Source: an uncultured Pirellulaceae bacterium
GTDB lineage: Bacteria; Planctomycetota; Planctomycetia; Pirellulales; Pirellulaceae
Assembly: GCA_937929805.1 (NCBI GenBank)
Contig: CALFUT010000073.1
Location: 1 to 54,582 of the forward strand
DNA: 54,582 bases
Direction: 5' to 3'
The notes under the pieces are model-generated. The model saw nothing but the letters and a program-made list of their open reading frames with translations. It was not told where the DNA came from and searched no databases. Of the stretch, positions 1 to 9,588 are shown piece after piece (the first letter of the stretch is position 1; every line of letters begins with the position of its first letter). The position numbers and the translations under genes are program-made.

Positions 1-85
1 CTCAAGTCGGTCTTCGGTGGCAACCTCAAGAACCGAAAAATTCACAACCAAAGAACAGAAGCCGCTTTACGTTGCCGAATCCTAA

Positions 86-253
86 ACCAATTCACACGCA
101 TCGGCAGGCCAAACTTTCAATGGAATTAAGCGACAAGGCCAAGCCAGTCTATCAGAAGGTGGCGTGATCAACCTTGTCGCCATTCCCGAGCCAGGCTCGA
201 TGACAATCCTATTGATTGCGGGGCTGGTGACGTCGCTTCAGCGCCGTCGGTGA
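86..253 (+). pseudogene. C-terminal tail of a PEP-CTERM protein, broken upstream
   Basis: The last codons read VAIPEPGSMTILLIAGLVTS then QRRR and stop. This is the PEP-CTERM sorting tail: a Pro-Glu-Pro box, a hydrophobic helix and an Arg-rich end, which in known systems is recognised by an exosortase for surface sorting. The frame is open only back to a TAA at 83-85, and no start codon precedes the tail. The codons before that stop (2-82) are also open in the same frame, so either a nonsense mutation or a frameshift has broken a longer gene that begins outside the window. The motif is clear; calling it a pseudogene rather than a gene reached through a frameshift is inference. Confidence 0.55.
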
Positions 254-1194
254 TCTGAACTTGAAGCGTCTCAACCTAACAAACTTGGAGCAATCACGAT
301 TCAAATTACCAATAAGAGGCGAAGCATTTCGGGTTTGCTCTGTGGTGTTGGGCTCGATTGGTATGTAGCCTAAGCAAAACATCGGCGAAGACTCGCTTTT
401 CAGGCTTAGCCCAAGAATCGCCAAGCCTATTCGGTGGTGGCTGTTCCGTTTTCCAGAACCCTGCCCCATTCGGCAACAGCCAGGGTCCGGCAGGCCACCT
501 CATGCTGCGACCGGGCAGTCGCTTAGAGATTTATGGCAAATTTTCTATTTCTCCCATGCAAAGCCGTCTAGGAAAGTGGATCTGATCTTCACGACCAGAA
601 TCGGTCGGTTGTTTCAGAGCCTGTGCCTAATCGAATCCTGTACTTCCGTTGATTCGAGGCGTTGGAGTAACCGAAGATCTCTGGTACCGCATCAGGTGTG
701 GTGGACTAAGCAGCCTAGCGGCGACCGTGATGACGTGTTTGGGGCAGGTGCCGCCCGCCGACTACGATCCCTCGATCGTTGAGGTGGGGTGAGTCGTTAC
801 CGCCCTTTCTGATACCAAGTCGGTGTTGAAAGACAAAGTCCGTCGCGTTCCGTTTTCCACTTGACCTTGACGGTTGCGCCGATGAGACCGATGGCCTTGG
901 TGAAAATCACCAGCGGATATTCGATACAGGTTGATCAACTGTCCGTTCGGGTGATTTTTGTCAGACGGGGGACGACTGGCGACGATAACTCGTGACAAGT
1001 GTTTGCTGTTGTACAGGTTCGCGATTTTATTCGCAATTTCCTGTGACCCCTTCCTCAGTGGTTTCAACAAAGCAAACCATGAACGGTTTTTGGCAAGGGA
1101 TTGCCTGGACATGGTAGCGATTTCTGAAATTTCGGCGCGGCGGCCGAACGTTTGATCGCGCTAGGACAATCACCAGAAAATGAAGGAGCCAGCC
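254..1194. other. gene-poor stretch of about 940 bp
   Basis: No convincing gene was found on either strand. The open frames present are short, overlap each other on both strands and have no recognisable domain, signal peptide or good ribosome site. The stretch follows a broken PEP-CTERM gene, so it may be decayed coding DNA. A minus-strand frame at 762-1112 is the longest, but it matches nothing I know. Confidence 0.5.
1183..1188 (+). promoter_or_regulatory. ribosome binding site of csrA
   Basis: AAGGAG lies 6 nt before the ATG at 1195. It decides the start in favour of 1195 rather than the in-frame ATG at 1180, which would overlap this site. Confidence 0.75.
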
Positions 1195-1410
1195 ATGCTG
1201 GTCTTATCGCGACACCGAGACGAAAGCATCATGATCGGCGATAACGTGATGATCACGATCGTTGACATTCGAGGGGACAAGGTCCGCCTCGGCATCGACG
1301 CGCCTCAAGAAGTTCCTGTTCATCGGCAGGAGGTCTATGACGCGATCAAACGCGAAAACGAAAAAGCCAGTCGTCTGGGCCCATCGGAAACGCGTGACAT
1401 TGGGAACTGA
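1195..1410 (+). CDS. csrA: carbon storage regulator CsrA, RNA-binding translational regulator
   Basis: 71 residues beginning MLVLSRHRDESIMIGDNV, the classic CsrA/RsmA start, followed by the VRLGIDAP and VPVHRQEVY segments of the five-stranded fold. The residues that bind GGA-containing mRNA leaders (the first LVLSR strand and the VHR segment near residue 42) are present. CsrA dimers act in the cytoplasm by blocking or exposing ribosome sites of target mRNAs. The start at 1195 is chosen because the protein then begins exactly like its family and AAGGAG sits 6 nt upstream. It stands alone, with no flagellar or fliW neighbour visible, so its targets cannot be inferred from context. Confidence 0.95.
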   Translation: MLVLSRHRDESIMIGDNVMITIVDIRGDKVRLGIDAPQEVPVHRQEVYDAIKRENEKASRLGPSETRDIGN

Positions 1411-1631
1411 GGAAACTCTTTTGCCCCCAAAGCCGGATCATATCGTCCTGCCTACCCGAATCAGGCTCAAGGGAAACCTTGCGGCCTGTTTTTGTTTGCG
1501 CGATTCTTTGAAAGCGATTGCACTTAATCTGGAACACCATCGATCGCTGCTGTTTCAATCAAGATTGTCGACGGCTCCATTTCGATCACCTTGTCTTCCT
1601 GCAAGTACGGATCGTCGGCCGCGCTCCGGAA

Positions 1632-2477
1632 TCAAACGCCGCACGCAGTCAGCACTTTTTCTGCCGAGCAAACGTAGCTAGTGTAAAACGGTCCGAATTC
1701 GGCATACTTGGCGCTTGCTTCGTCGAAACGCATGTCGTACACGATTTGTTTTAGGTGCATCGGGTTGGTGGCCCAGAGGGTGACACCCCACTCCCAGTTG
1801 TCCAGTCCAACGCCGACCGTGATCAGTTGCGATACCTTGCCAGCGAACTTGATCCCACTGCGTGCGTGTTCCGACATTAGCGCGTGGCGTTCTTCGGATG
1901 AAAGCTGGAACCAGTTTGCTCCCGGGTAACGCCACTTGTTCATCGGATAGAAGCAACTGACCGGCCAGTCGGGAAAATTGGGGGTTAATCTTTGGAAATT
2001 CATCTTTTCCAATCGCACGGCGTACTTTTCGACCTTGGTTTCCAAAGCCGAGCTCCCTTCCTCTTCGCCGCCGTCAATCATTCGCTGGCGATACCCATCG
2101 ACCGACAGCGCGTATTCAGAAACTTCGGAGATGGAAACGTAGGACCAAGTTGGGTTGATCGCCTGACCAAGCGGGCAGCTCATGAGTGCCTGGTGAACCG
2201 ATTCAATCCGAATCGGATCGGGATCCATCATCATCAGCGAGAAATCTGATTTGTGTCCTGAGGTCAAACCAATTTGCATTCGTGCAGGTCGGCCTTCGGC
2301 GTTCGCATCAAGGATGTGAATGAACTGTTGTTTCGCTTCGTTCAGTTCGGCGTCCGAACACTCCCAGTCCGAGAGTCGTTGACGATCAAAAGAGTAAAAG
2401 AAATGGCTACAGTGCCAGCCTTCGCCCGGAGTCATTTGCTCGGTCGAAAACCCAAAATCAGATTGATTGAGAAACAT
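1632..2477 (-). CDS. hemQ: coproheme decarboxylase HemQ (chlorite dismutase family)
   Basis: 281 residues from the ATG at 2477; a TTG at 2486 would add three residues and overlap the upstream gene. The C-terminal half carries the family signatures: CFYPMNKWR near 176-183, with the Tyr that acts as radical donor in HemQ, MSEHARSG near 201-208 with the axial haem His, and GLDNWEWGVTLWA. HemQ oxidatively decarboxylates coproheme III to protoheme, the last step of the coproporphyrin-dependent haem pathway. The N-terminal half is the degenerate ferredoxin-like half of the fold. True chlorite dismutase is unlikely given the YPM(N)K motif. The gene follows a receiver-domain gene almost without a gap, so the two are probably one transcript. 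Confidence 0.88.
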   Translation of the reverse strand: MFLNQSDFGFSTEQMTPGEGWHCSHFFYSFDRQRLSDWECSDAELNEAKQQFIHILDANAEGRPARMQIGLTSGHKSDFSLMMMDPDPIRIESVHQALMSCPLGQAINPTWSYVSISEVSEYALSVDGYRQRMIDGGEEEGSSALETKVEKYAVRLEKMNFQRLTPNFPDWPVSCFYPMNKWRYPGANWFQLSSEERHALMSEHARSGIKFAGKVSQLITVGVGLDNWEWGVTLWATNPMHLKQIVYDMRFDEASAKYAEFGPFYTSYVCSAEKVLTACGV

Positions 2478-2482
2478 TGACT

Positions 2483-2917
2483 TCAACTGTCGAGAAGTTC
2501 GGAAACACGCTTGAGCAGGGCATCAATCGTGAAAGGTTTGTGCAGATAATCGTTGACCCCCAGCATTTCTGCGTATTGCTGATGACGCCGTCCCTCGTTG
2601 GCGGTGATCATGATCACGGGACACGGCTCGCGGTACGATTGCCGAATGCGTTCGAGTACCAAGAAGCCACTTCGTTTGGGCATCATTAGGTCCAGAATCA
2701 GAAGGTCTGGACACTTCGTCTCCACGATAGCAAGCCCGGCATTGCCGTCAAAGGCCTGAGTCACGTTGTACCCGCGGGATTCGAATGCGTGAGTGAGTGA
2801 TTGAACGATCTCGAAATCGTCATCGATGATCAGGATGTTCTTTTTGGTTTCATCGCCTGAAGTCGCAGAAATTTGAGAAGCGGTGGAGGTTTTATCGGTC
2901 ATGTGCGCGGCATCCAT
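2483..2917 (-). CDS. single-domain response regulator (receiver protein)
   Basis: 144 residues consisting of a short polar N-terminus and one CheY-like receiver domain. The acidic cluster IIDDD (31-34), the phosphoacceptor Asp76 in LLILDLMMP, the conserved Thr in MITAN and the Lys of LHKPF are all present, so it should be phosphorylated by a histidine kinase. No output domain follows, so it acts by protein contact or as a phosphorelay intermediate. The stop codon lies 5 nt before the hemQ ATG, which implies co-transcription and possibly translational coupling. No kinase gene is adjacent. The start could also be the internal ATG at 2902. Confidence 0.85.
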   Translation of the reverse strand: MDAAHMTDKTSTASQISATSGDETKKNILIIDDDFEIVQSLTHAFESRGYNVTQAFDGNAGLAIVETKCPDLLILDLMMPKRSGFLVLERIRQSYREPCPVIMITANEGRRHQQYAEMLGVNDYLHKPFTIDALLKRVSELLDS

Positions 2918-3412
2918 CGCAATTTGTAAGCTGTTCTAATCGACGAGAAAGCAGCCCAGCTGATTCTCGCGAATTCAGACCAAGGGCAACACAAACGCAA
3001 GCTTTGAATCCATTAGTCTATCCGGGCTTGAAACCGTTATCAACAACCTGTGCGAATTGAACTTGGCTTGGCGAAAGCACACCCAAATTGCGGGTATCTT
3101 CGAGCCGGTTTTTTCTGGGGATTCCTCTCGGGATTGCCCTTTACGAAAGCCTTCCAGCGAAGCTGAAAGTACCGATTAGCTATGGTTTTCTCGTAGGGGA
3201 AATAACCTGCAAAATAGGAGCAAACACAACGCTTAGGATAGTCGTTCACGTAGAGCCAGCATTTCCTGATTGAATTGTTTGGCGGTCACGAAACGCCCAC
3301 CGTTTGGTCGATGACCCATGATGGTATCGAACGTTGCGAAGGATCGCTCGCCGATGAATATTGCCCGAGCGTGCGGGTGACTTTCTGAATCTGGTTTGGG
3401 GTGATAGGCACA
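2918..3412. other. intergenic stretch between divergent genes
   Basis: About 495 bp between the divergently read receiver gene and a membrane-protein gene. No credible coding frame or RNA gene was seen; it presumably holds the promoters of both. Confidence 0.45.
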
Positions 3413-3943
3413 ATGTGGCGAGCTCTATTTTATGCGGTTGGTATTATGACGATTTTGCTGGGAGTGCAGAGCCTTGTGTTCGAGCAAGTGCAGCTTGCTC
3501 CCGGTAAAGATGCGTTGCAGATCGTCAAGCGATTACTTCGTGACGACAACGCTGGCCCGATCGCGGTACGTCCGGAAACCGGAAATTTCGCGGTCCGTTC
3601 GAATAATGGCCAGCGTGTGTTCCAAAGCGCGAGCGATTCAACCTTTGGGCGGTCTCGTTTTCCAAACGGTGGATTCGGCGGCACGACGTTTTCCGCTGCC
3701 CCGTATCGAGACCTAACACAGAGCGGAGGTCTTGCTGTGCGAAGTGGTCAGGCGTCCAATGTCCCGCCGGCTGATTTCGCAAGCTATCAAACCAGATCGC
3801 AGCGGACTGGCTCTGGGGTTGCCGGCTTGACTCAAACAGCAGGGCGAGTCATTCAGTCGAAAGATTGGATGCCTTGGAGCCTGTTGGCGATTGGTACCGT
3901 GATTGTTCTGTACACTCGCTCGTTCGGTACTCGGTCGTTATGA
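3413..3943 (+). CDS. small bitopic membrane protein, unknown function
   Basis: 176 residues from ATG 3413 (a GTG at 3401 would add four). I do not recognise a family. The N-terminus MWRALFYAVGIMTILLGV is a signal anchor or transmembrane helix. A polar middle region of about 110 residues rich in Ser, Gly, Arg and Gln follows, and a second hydrophobic segment, WSLLAIGTVIVLYT, lies just before the C-terminus. The likely topology is two helices with a loop of low complexity on one side. It lies upstream of the polysaccharide polymerase gene on the same strand, 274 bp away, so a functional link is only a possibility. Confidence 0.6.
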   Translation: MWRALFYAVGIMTILLGVQSLVFEQVQLAPGKDALQIVKRLLRDDNAGPIAVRPETGNFAVRSNNGQRVFQSASDSTFGRSRFPNGGFGGTTFSAAPYRDLTQSGGLAVRSGQASNVPPADFASYQTRSQRTGSGVAGLTQTAGRVIQSKDWMPWSLLAIGTVIVLYTRSFGTRSL

Positions 3944-4217
3944 CCGGCTGTGTTTATTTGGCGGACTGTTGTGCCACGGTGTCGCTTAAGAAAGAGCCCG
4001 CAACGACGACGCAAATTGCCCTGTTTGTTGGTGTTCGGGTTTACTTGATAAGTCGCGGGGCATAGCATGACGAATCGATCTAACCACCCAGCGGAAGGGA
4101 TGCCGCATCCATCTTTGTCTTGAAATACCTGCGTCCCGCAGGTGTGCAAAACAATTGCTTGCCCTGTGTTCCGGTTGTTGTAACTAGGAAGGCACGCAAG
4201 AGATCTATTCTTGTTTC

Positions 4218-7007
4218 ATGACCGCTGAAGCGGTTCTCCATTCCATTCAACCTTCTGCCGTCGAGTCGCCTGTTATGAACGTTCCTGAAAACATGACGTT
4301 GCAGGCAACGATTGAGCAGAGCGAAGCAAAACCGCCGGCCGGTGTTTTGCTGGCTGAGTGGTTTTCTTGGCCGGGGCGTATTGCGGTGCTGTTTGCGGTT
4401 CTGCTTGCGCCGTGGATGTTCGGAAGCTACGGTCCATGGGCACAGCGGCTGATCATGTTCTCGTTGTTGATTGGAATTGGTTTCTGGTGGTTCGAATCGG
4501 CTGTTCGTCGCAATCGAACTCAAGTGATCCCCTTCGTCGCGGTGCCGTTGATGCTGGGATTGCTGATTGGATTCATGCAAACGCTTGCCTTGCCCGGTTG
4601 GTTGGCTGACTTGCTCGTGGGACGCCAGGCAGATTTATACAAGCAGTTTGTGCCCGGAGACGAAGTGCCGGTTAGGATCTCGATGGATGTCGAGGAAACG
4701 CTTGGCCAGATTCGATTGATGGTGATTTGTCTTTCTGCGTTGCTGCTGGGGTGTCGTTACTTTCGCTCGCTCCGCGATATGTACATCCTGCTGGCAGCTT
4801 GCACGATCAACGGTAGCGCGATCGCGTTTTTTGGTTTGGTTCACAAGTTAACCGCGGCGTCTGGGAAAATCTTTTGGACGATCGAACTGACTGCGGGCGG
4901 CGATCCATTCGGACCATTTGTTAATCGAAACAATTGTTCGGGGTATCTATTGCTGTGTCTTGCGTGTGCCCTTGGGCTTTGTGCGCTTGTGATGTCTGAG
5001 CGAAAGACATCAGGGCCTGTTCAGATGGTCAGCAAAGAGATGCCATTTTGGCGACAGTTTAACTTTCATCTGTTGTTCTTTATTGCCGAGTTGACTGCGA
5101 CAAAAATTGCGGTACTGATCTCGGTCGTGCTTATATCCTCGGGCGTTGTCGGAACATTGTCCCGTGGAGGCGTGGTCGCGCTAATTGTCGGCTCGATGGC
5201 TACGTTGGGTATGTACGGGATCGCTCGAAGGCCAAAGTATTCGGGGTTTATCTTGCTGCCTCTGGTTGGATTCATTTTCGCTCTGACGGGGTGGTTGAAT
5301 TTTAGCGAATCGCTGGTGGAACGCTTTGAGCGTACAGACATCGTTAGTTTTTCCGACAACGGCAGGCTGGAGACTTGGACTGACACTTGGCCAGCAGTTG
5401 AGCAGATGGGGTGGTTTGGATCGGGGCTCGGGTCGTACAGCAGCGTGCATCGACTGTATCGAAGCAGCAAAGAGAACGTGCTGTTCGAGTATGCCGAGAA
5501 CCAGTTTTTCCAAGGGTTGGTGGAGGCTGGCTGGCTTGGTTTGCTTTTGTTCTGCCTCGCTTGGTGGTTGCTTTACAAGTACTCATCGCTTTGTCTTTTC
5601 AAAGGAGTCTCGCCTTCCACCATTGCAGTGGGAGTGACGGGCATTTTTCTGTTGTCTTCTCAGATTCCTGCGTCGATCGTTGATTTCGGTTTGTACATGC
5701 CGGCCAATGCGATTTTGTTGGCGACATTGACAGGCTTTGTTGCCTATCACGCTCAATCGTTTTCCGGACGTTTAAAGCGATCCAACTGGCTACGTTTTGA
5801 AACGCCTAATGCACTTGTGCAAGCGATGCTGTTGATCGTGTTCGCTGCTGGATTTCTGTGTCTATTGCAGTTTCATCGCCATGCAAAGCAGGCAAGTGCG
5901 ATGGATGTTCGTTATGAAGATTTGCTGGATAGAAAGCATGACTTAGGTAGAACAGATAACCGGATCAAAAACGTCACCGAGGCGTCCAAGAATGCACCTT
6001 CCTCTAAAGCGATGAACTATTTAGGGCGGTTGTGGGTTCACCGAGCAAGGCTGCAGTTTTTCGAATCGATTCAACAAGAGCCGGAGTATCAAAGTGCTCT
6101 AACGTTGAAAACCGATGAAGAAAGAGAGATCATCGAAGACAATATGTGGAAGCTGACCAGCTTGCCATGGATGCAAGAAAATGCCTACATGCTGAATCGA
6201 GACTATTCACCGTTTCGTGCTAGGCGGTTTCTCAAAAGTAAGTTCATACGCGAAAATTTACCTGTCGCACGACAATACTACGACTACAGCCGCCGCCGAC
6301 GTCCACTTCAGCCATTGGCGCACCTAGAGGTAGGTAAGATCAGCGGGATACTGGCCTTGGGGCAAGATGTTGGAGACGTTGATATTGAGCGTGCCATCGC
6401 ACTTGCGCCAGCCAATGCAAACTATCGAGAAACAGCTGCCAAATACTATTTGCAGTCCGGTAAAGTCGACGAAGCGACCGGTCATTTGCGAGAACTTCTG
6501 CGTCTCGAGCCGCGTTCATTGAAAAGGACTCTGAACCTGCTGTCCGGCAAAACCAACCGCACCGTGGCCAAAGTCGACGAGTTGACCGTGTTCAATCAGG
6601 TGATTCCGGACAAGCCGGAAATGTTATACACGTACGCCAAAGACTACTTGAGTTCCGATTCTGAGATCCGAGAGAAGGTGCTTGAGAAAGCAGATCAACT
6701 GGTGGGAAATCCCGCTGCGGGGGAGCTTGAGTTGGCCAAACTGAAGGCCCAGATCAAACTCTCGATGGGCGAAGTTGAAGCGTCCATTGAGTTCTTGAAG
6801 CTGGTCCTAGTGAGCCGGCCTGACGATGTAAAAACGCGATTTTCGTTGGCCAAGCTGCTCCAGAAGGTTGGTCGCCTTGACGAAGCACAAGAGGAGATTG
6901 AGTATTTAATTCGGCTCACTCCGCGTAACCGAGGTTACAATAAGCTGGCCGAAGAAATCCGAGCGGAACAGCGGCAGCGAGAGAAACCCAGAAGGTCTCG
7001 GTTTTAG
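4218..7007 (+). CDS. O-antigen ligase/Wzy-like polysaccharide polymerase with C-terminal TPR region
   Basis: 929 residues. The first 550 or so hold a dozen hydrophobic helices typical of the O-antigen ligase/polymerase (Wzy_C) superfamily. The family-type segment GTLSRGGVVALIVG and the large periplasmic loop with FSDNGRLETW and GWFGSGLGSY are visible, followed by YAENQFFQGLVEAGWLG. The Arg and His residues used by these enzymes to transfer lipid-linked glycans would lie in this loop. From about residue 600 to the end the protein is soluble and helical with repeated patterns such as YYLQSGKVDEATGHLRELLR, which look like TPRs. It probably polymerises or ligates an exported polysaccharide. The next gene encodes a WecA-type initiator, which supports that role. 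No glycosyltransferases lie beside it. Confidence 0.8.
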   Translation: MTAEAVLHSIQPSAVESPVMNVPENMTLQATIEQSEAKPPAGVLLAEWFSWPGRIAVLFAVLLAPWMFGSYGPWAQRLIMFSLLIGIGFWWFESAVRRNRTQVIPFVAVPLMLGLLIGFMQTLALPGWLADLLVGRQADLYKQFVPGDEVPVRISMDVEETLGQIRLMVICLSALLLGCRYFRSLRDMYILLAACTINGSAIAFFGLVHKLTAASGKIFWTIELTAGGDPFGPFVNRNNCSGYLLLCLACALGLCALVMSERKTSGPVQMVSKEMPFWRQFNFHLLFFIAELTATKIAVLISVVLISSGVVGTLSRGGVVALIVGSMATLGMYGIARRPKYSGFILLPLVGFIFALTGWLNFSESLVERFERTDIVSFSDNGRLETWTDTWPAVEQMGWFGSGLGSYSSVHRLYRSSKENVLFEYAENQFFQGLVEAGWLGLLLFCLAWWLLYKYSSLCLFKGVSPSTIAVGVTGIFLLSSQIPASIVDFGLYMPANAILLATLTGFVAYHAQSFSGRLKRSNWLRFETPNALVQAMLLIVFAAGFLCLLQFHRHAKQASAMDVRYEDLLDRKHDLGRTDNRIKNVTEASKNAPSSKAMNYLGRLWVHRARLQFFESIQQEPEYQSALTLKTDEEREIIEDNMWKLTSLPWMQENAYMLNRDYSPFRARRFLKSKFIRENLPVARQYYDYSRRRRPLQPLAHLEVGKISGILALGQDVGDVDIERAIALAPANANYRETAAKYYLQSGKVDEATGHLRELLRLEPRSLKRTLNLLSGKTNRTVAKVDELTVFNQVIPDKPEMLYTYAKDYLSSDSEIREKVLEKADQLVGNPAAGELELAKLKAQIKLSMGEVEASIEFLKLVLVSRPDDVKTRFSLAKLLQKVGRLDEAQEEIEYLIRLTPRNRGYNKLAEEIRAEQRQREKPRRSRF

Positions 7008-7204
7008 AATAGCGTTTTGCAAAGGTAATCTTGAACTTTTGGTTGGTGCGGTGACGCATGAAGATTTGCTTAGGTTGGCTCGGTCCACGCTTGCGGCGTT
7101 AATGGGCGGTTGTCTCTGAGCGAACTGACCGTCAGTTAAAGACCTTGGGCGGTCCGTCCATACATTTTCATCGATAACACCCAGCGGAACTTGACCACAA
7201 CTCT

Positions 7205-8779
7205 ATGACCTTAGTCGTTCTTGCATTCACGTTATCACTTTGTATCGCACTTTTTCTGGTGCCGATCCTTTCAGTGGTTGCGCGTCGAGTGGAACTCGTC
7301 GATCGTCCGGACGACAAACGGAAATTGCACAAAGTCGCAATTCCCATGGTTGGTGGTGTCGCTTTGTTTTTGGCGGCGACTTGTTCCACGTTGCTAATCC
7401 CCCAGTTGGACGCGATCTGGCGTCCGGTCTTTGAGCAGTTTGATTCGACCGTGGCGTCGTACACGCCGTCTCGAATCGCAAGCCGGCTGACCCGTGCCTT
7501 GGTTGTTAGGGAGAGCGATGTTTTTCAGTTCGTTGGCTTGCTGCTTGGGGCAACCGTCTTGCTGCTGGTGGGCTTGGCCGATGATCGGTTTGGGATTCGA
7601 GGAAGGCAAAAGCTGGCGGGCCAGTTCTTGGCGGCGACGGTTCTGATCCTGTTCGGTTATCAATTCGAGTTAATTACCGTCGCTGGATTCGACATCGAAT
7701 TCGGAGTTTTTTCCGTGTTCGTGATTTACGCATGGGTCATTGCGTCGATCAATTCAGTCAACTTGCTCGATGGAGCTGACGGAATTGCTTCGACAATCGG
7801 GATCGTCATGAGCGCCGCGATGACGGTCATGATGGTTTATCAAGGGAAGATCCTTGATGCGGTTGTGGCAGCTTCGATCGCCGGTGCACTGCTGGGATTC
7901 TTGAAATACAACTTTCCTCCCGCCAAGGCTTACCTTGGTGACACCGGCAGCATGTTGATCGGTTTTTTGCTCAGTGCACTCGCAATTCGCTGTACGTTTA
8001 AACAGAGTTCCGCCTACGCTTTTTTTGCTCCAATCGCACTGCTGGCGATCCCGTTTGCCGACACGTTGGCTGCGATCGTTCGACGACGATTGACGGGTCG
8101 CAGTATTTTTGCTGTGGACCGAGGGCATCTACACCACTCTTTGGCCCGCCGTGGATACGGTCCCAAAGCTAGCGTGTTGTGGGTTGCCATGTTTTGTTCG
8201 GCTACGGCAGCGGGCGGAACCATGTCGTTGATTTTCAAGCAAAGCGAGTACGCACTCGTTTCGATTTTGCTCGTCGGATGCGCGATGCTTTTCTTTCGCA
8301 TTTTTGGCGTTGGCGAACTTCAGCTAGTGACACGTCGAGCATCGTCGGCGGCCCGATCGATGATGCGAGTTACTCCCAGCGAGCGACCTGATTTGCTGCA
8401 AAGTGCGGTACATGTTCAGGGAGAAAGGAGCTGGGACGCGATCTGGAACGAGTTTTGTCTTTTTGCAGAACAATATGCTCTCGACAAAATCACTTTGGAT
8501 GTGAATGCCCCGTGGATGCACGAGTCGTTTCACGCGACGCGCCGCCGCGCGGACGCGAGGGGAGAACTGAATCACCAGTGGTTCGCAGCCATTCCTATTG
8601 TGTCAAATGGAAAGTTGTTTGGAAAAGTTGAAGTGTTGGCATCACCGGAATCCGGCGTCACGAATCATCAAATTATTAGCGAGTTATTGCAGGTGGTCGG
8701 CTTAGTTGAAGCCTCTTTGGTCGAGGAAAATCCTGCGCCGGCAGGTACTGACGGCGCCCCTGATGAGGAGGCAGCGTGA
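7205..8779 (+). CDS. WecA/TagO-type undecaprenyl-phosphate sugar-1-phosphate transferase with C-terminal extension
   Basis: 524 residues with about eleven transmembrane helices in the first 360. The family motifs are present in order: DRPDDKRKLHKVAIPMVGG near the first cytoplasmic loop, LADDR, VNLLDGADG (catalytic Asp motif), the KYNFPPAKAYLGDTGSML block and RGHLHH. These enzymes move a HexNAc-1-phosphate from UDP-sugar to undecaprenyl phosphate and so start synthesis of O-antigen, teichoic acid or exopolysaccharide. The family is usually 340-370 residues; here an extra soluble region of about 150 residues follows, with a weak resemblance to a GAF-like sensor fold (FAAIPIVSNGKLFGKVEV). The Wzy-like gene upstream fits the same pathway. 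The donor sugar cannot be read from sequence. Confidence 0.87.
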   Translation: MTLVVLAFTLSLCIALFLVPILSVVARRVELVDRPDDKRKLHKVAIPMVGGVALFLAATCSTLLIPQLDAIWRPVFEQFDSTVASYTPSRIASRLTRALVVRESDVFQFVGLLLGATVLLLVGLADDRFGIRGRQKLAGQFLAATVLILFGYQFELITVAGFDIEFGVFSVFVIYAWVIASINSVNLLDGADGIASTIGIVMSAAMTVMMVYQGKILDAVVAASIAGALLGFLKYNFPPAKAYLGDTGSMLIGFLLSALAIRCTFKQSSAYAFFAPIALLAIPFADTLAAIVRRRLTGRSIFAVDRGHLHHSLARRGYGPKASVLWVAMFCSATAAGGTMSLIFKQSEYALVSILLVGCAMLFFRIFGVGELQLVTRRASSAARSMMRVTPSERPDLLQSAVHVQGERSWDAIWNEFCLFAEQYALDKITLDVNAPWMHESFHATRRRADARGELNHQWFAAIPIVSNGKLFGKVEVLASPESGVTNHQIISELLQVVGLVEASLVEENPAPAGTDGAPDEEAA

Positions 8780-8882
8780 GCCTGCTCAAACGAATTATGG
8801 CTTGATGAATGGCCAGATGGTTTGCTAAATTTTACTCCTGAAGGATATCGGAAAGCGGTTAAATCGATATTGGAGGCACGCT

Positions 8883-9143
8883 ATGAGTCGTGATCTATCA
8901 TGCGAATCGTTTTTTGTCGTCGTTTGCCCCGGCTGCAGACGACGTGTCTCGGTGGCACTTGCTAATTTTTCGAAGCGGGTGTCGTGCTTGCGGTGCCGCA
9001 CAAAGTTTCGGGCGATTGATCCTCAGACTAGTTCGGCAGCCGAGGATGATCCGATGAAATACTGGGCTGAGTTTACCGATCGCGTCGACTCTGACGAATC
9101 TGCCAAGCCCTCTGGAAGAGATCTGTTTCGAGTCCCTCGATGA
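8883..9143 (+). CDS. small zinc-ribbon protein
   Basis: 86 residues with two knuckles, CPGC near residue 17 and CLRC near residue 36, separated by 18 residues, which is the spacing of a zinc ribbon. The remainder is acidic and probably disordered. A GGAGG site lies 6 nt before the ATG (GGAGGCACGCTATG), which makes translation likely. Function unknown; such ribbons are common in planctomycete genomes as small regulatory or scaffold proteins. It may belong to the same transcript as the WecA-type gene 103 bp upstream. Confidence 0.7.
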   Translation: MSRDLSCESFFVVVCPGCRRRVSVALANFSKRVSCLRCRTKFRAIDPQTSSAAEDDPMKYWAEFTDRVDSDESAKPSGRDLFRVPR

Positions 9144-9588
9144 TCAGTGGGTCGTCACTGGCTGAATGTCGGCAATCTCTCGACGCCCGTTTGCGGTTGA
9201 TTGGTGGCGGTATCGCATAGTTCTTGTGAGGTCCAGTTCTACCAGAGAGCCGCGTTTTGGAGATCGGTCTTCGCCAGATCGCCGCCAAATTGAGGGGGCT
9301 CAGCACGATCTCTCGCACCACATCACATCACCACCCGTTTGTCGCTGCGTAGTAGCCTGTGATGGGGCATCAAATGCTGCTGTCAGCCGGTGCCGGAACA
9401 ATTTTGTCGTCCAACGGTTCAATCAGAAGCCCTGAGGCTTGTTTCTTGGGTTAAAAGTGCGAAAATCAGACCGGCAAGTTTTTCAAATTGCGGTTGTTTC
9501 GATTGCCAAGCCTCCAGCAGTTTGCCGATTCAAGAGAATTCCTCGTCCTTGCCAACAAGTACCGTTTATTGACATTTCGGAGAGACCT
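9144..9588. other. intergenic stretch of about 440 bp
   Basis: No supported gene. A frame at 9166-9435 has no ribosome site and no recognisable sequence. The final part must hold the promoter of the CxxCH protein gene. Confidence 0.4.

Noticed and set aside
762-1112. Minus-strand open frame of 116 residues in the gene-poor stretch
   Set aside because: No recognisable domain or ribosome site, and overlapping frames of similar length on the other strand. A transposase remnant was considered, but no motif supports it.
1632-2477. Chlorite dismutase activity for the HemQ protein
   Set aside because: The YPMNK motif with its Tyr is that of coproheme decarboxylases rather than true chlorite dismutases.
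9439-9588. Upstream start for the CxxCH protein at 9439
   Set aside because: It would add 50 residues ahead of a clear signal peptide and has no ribosome site.
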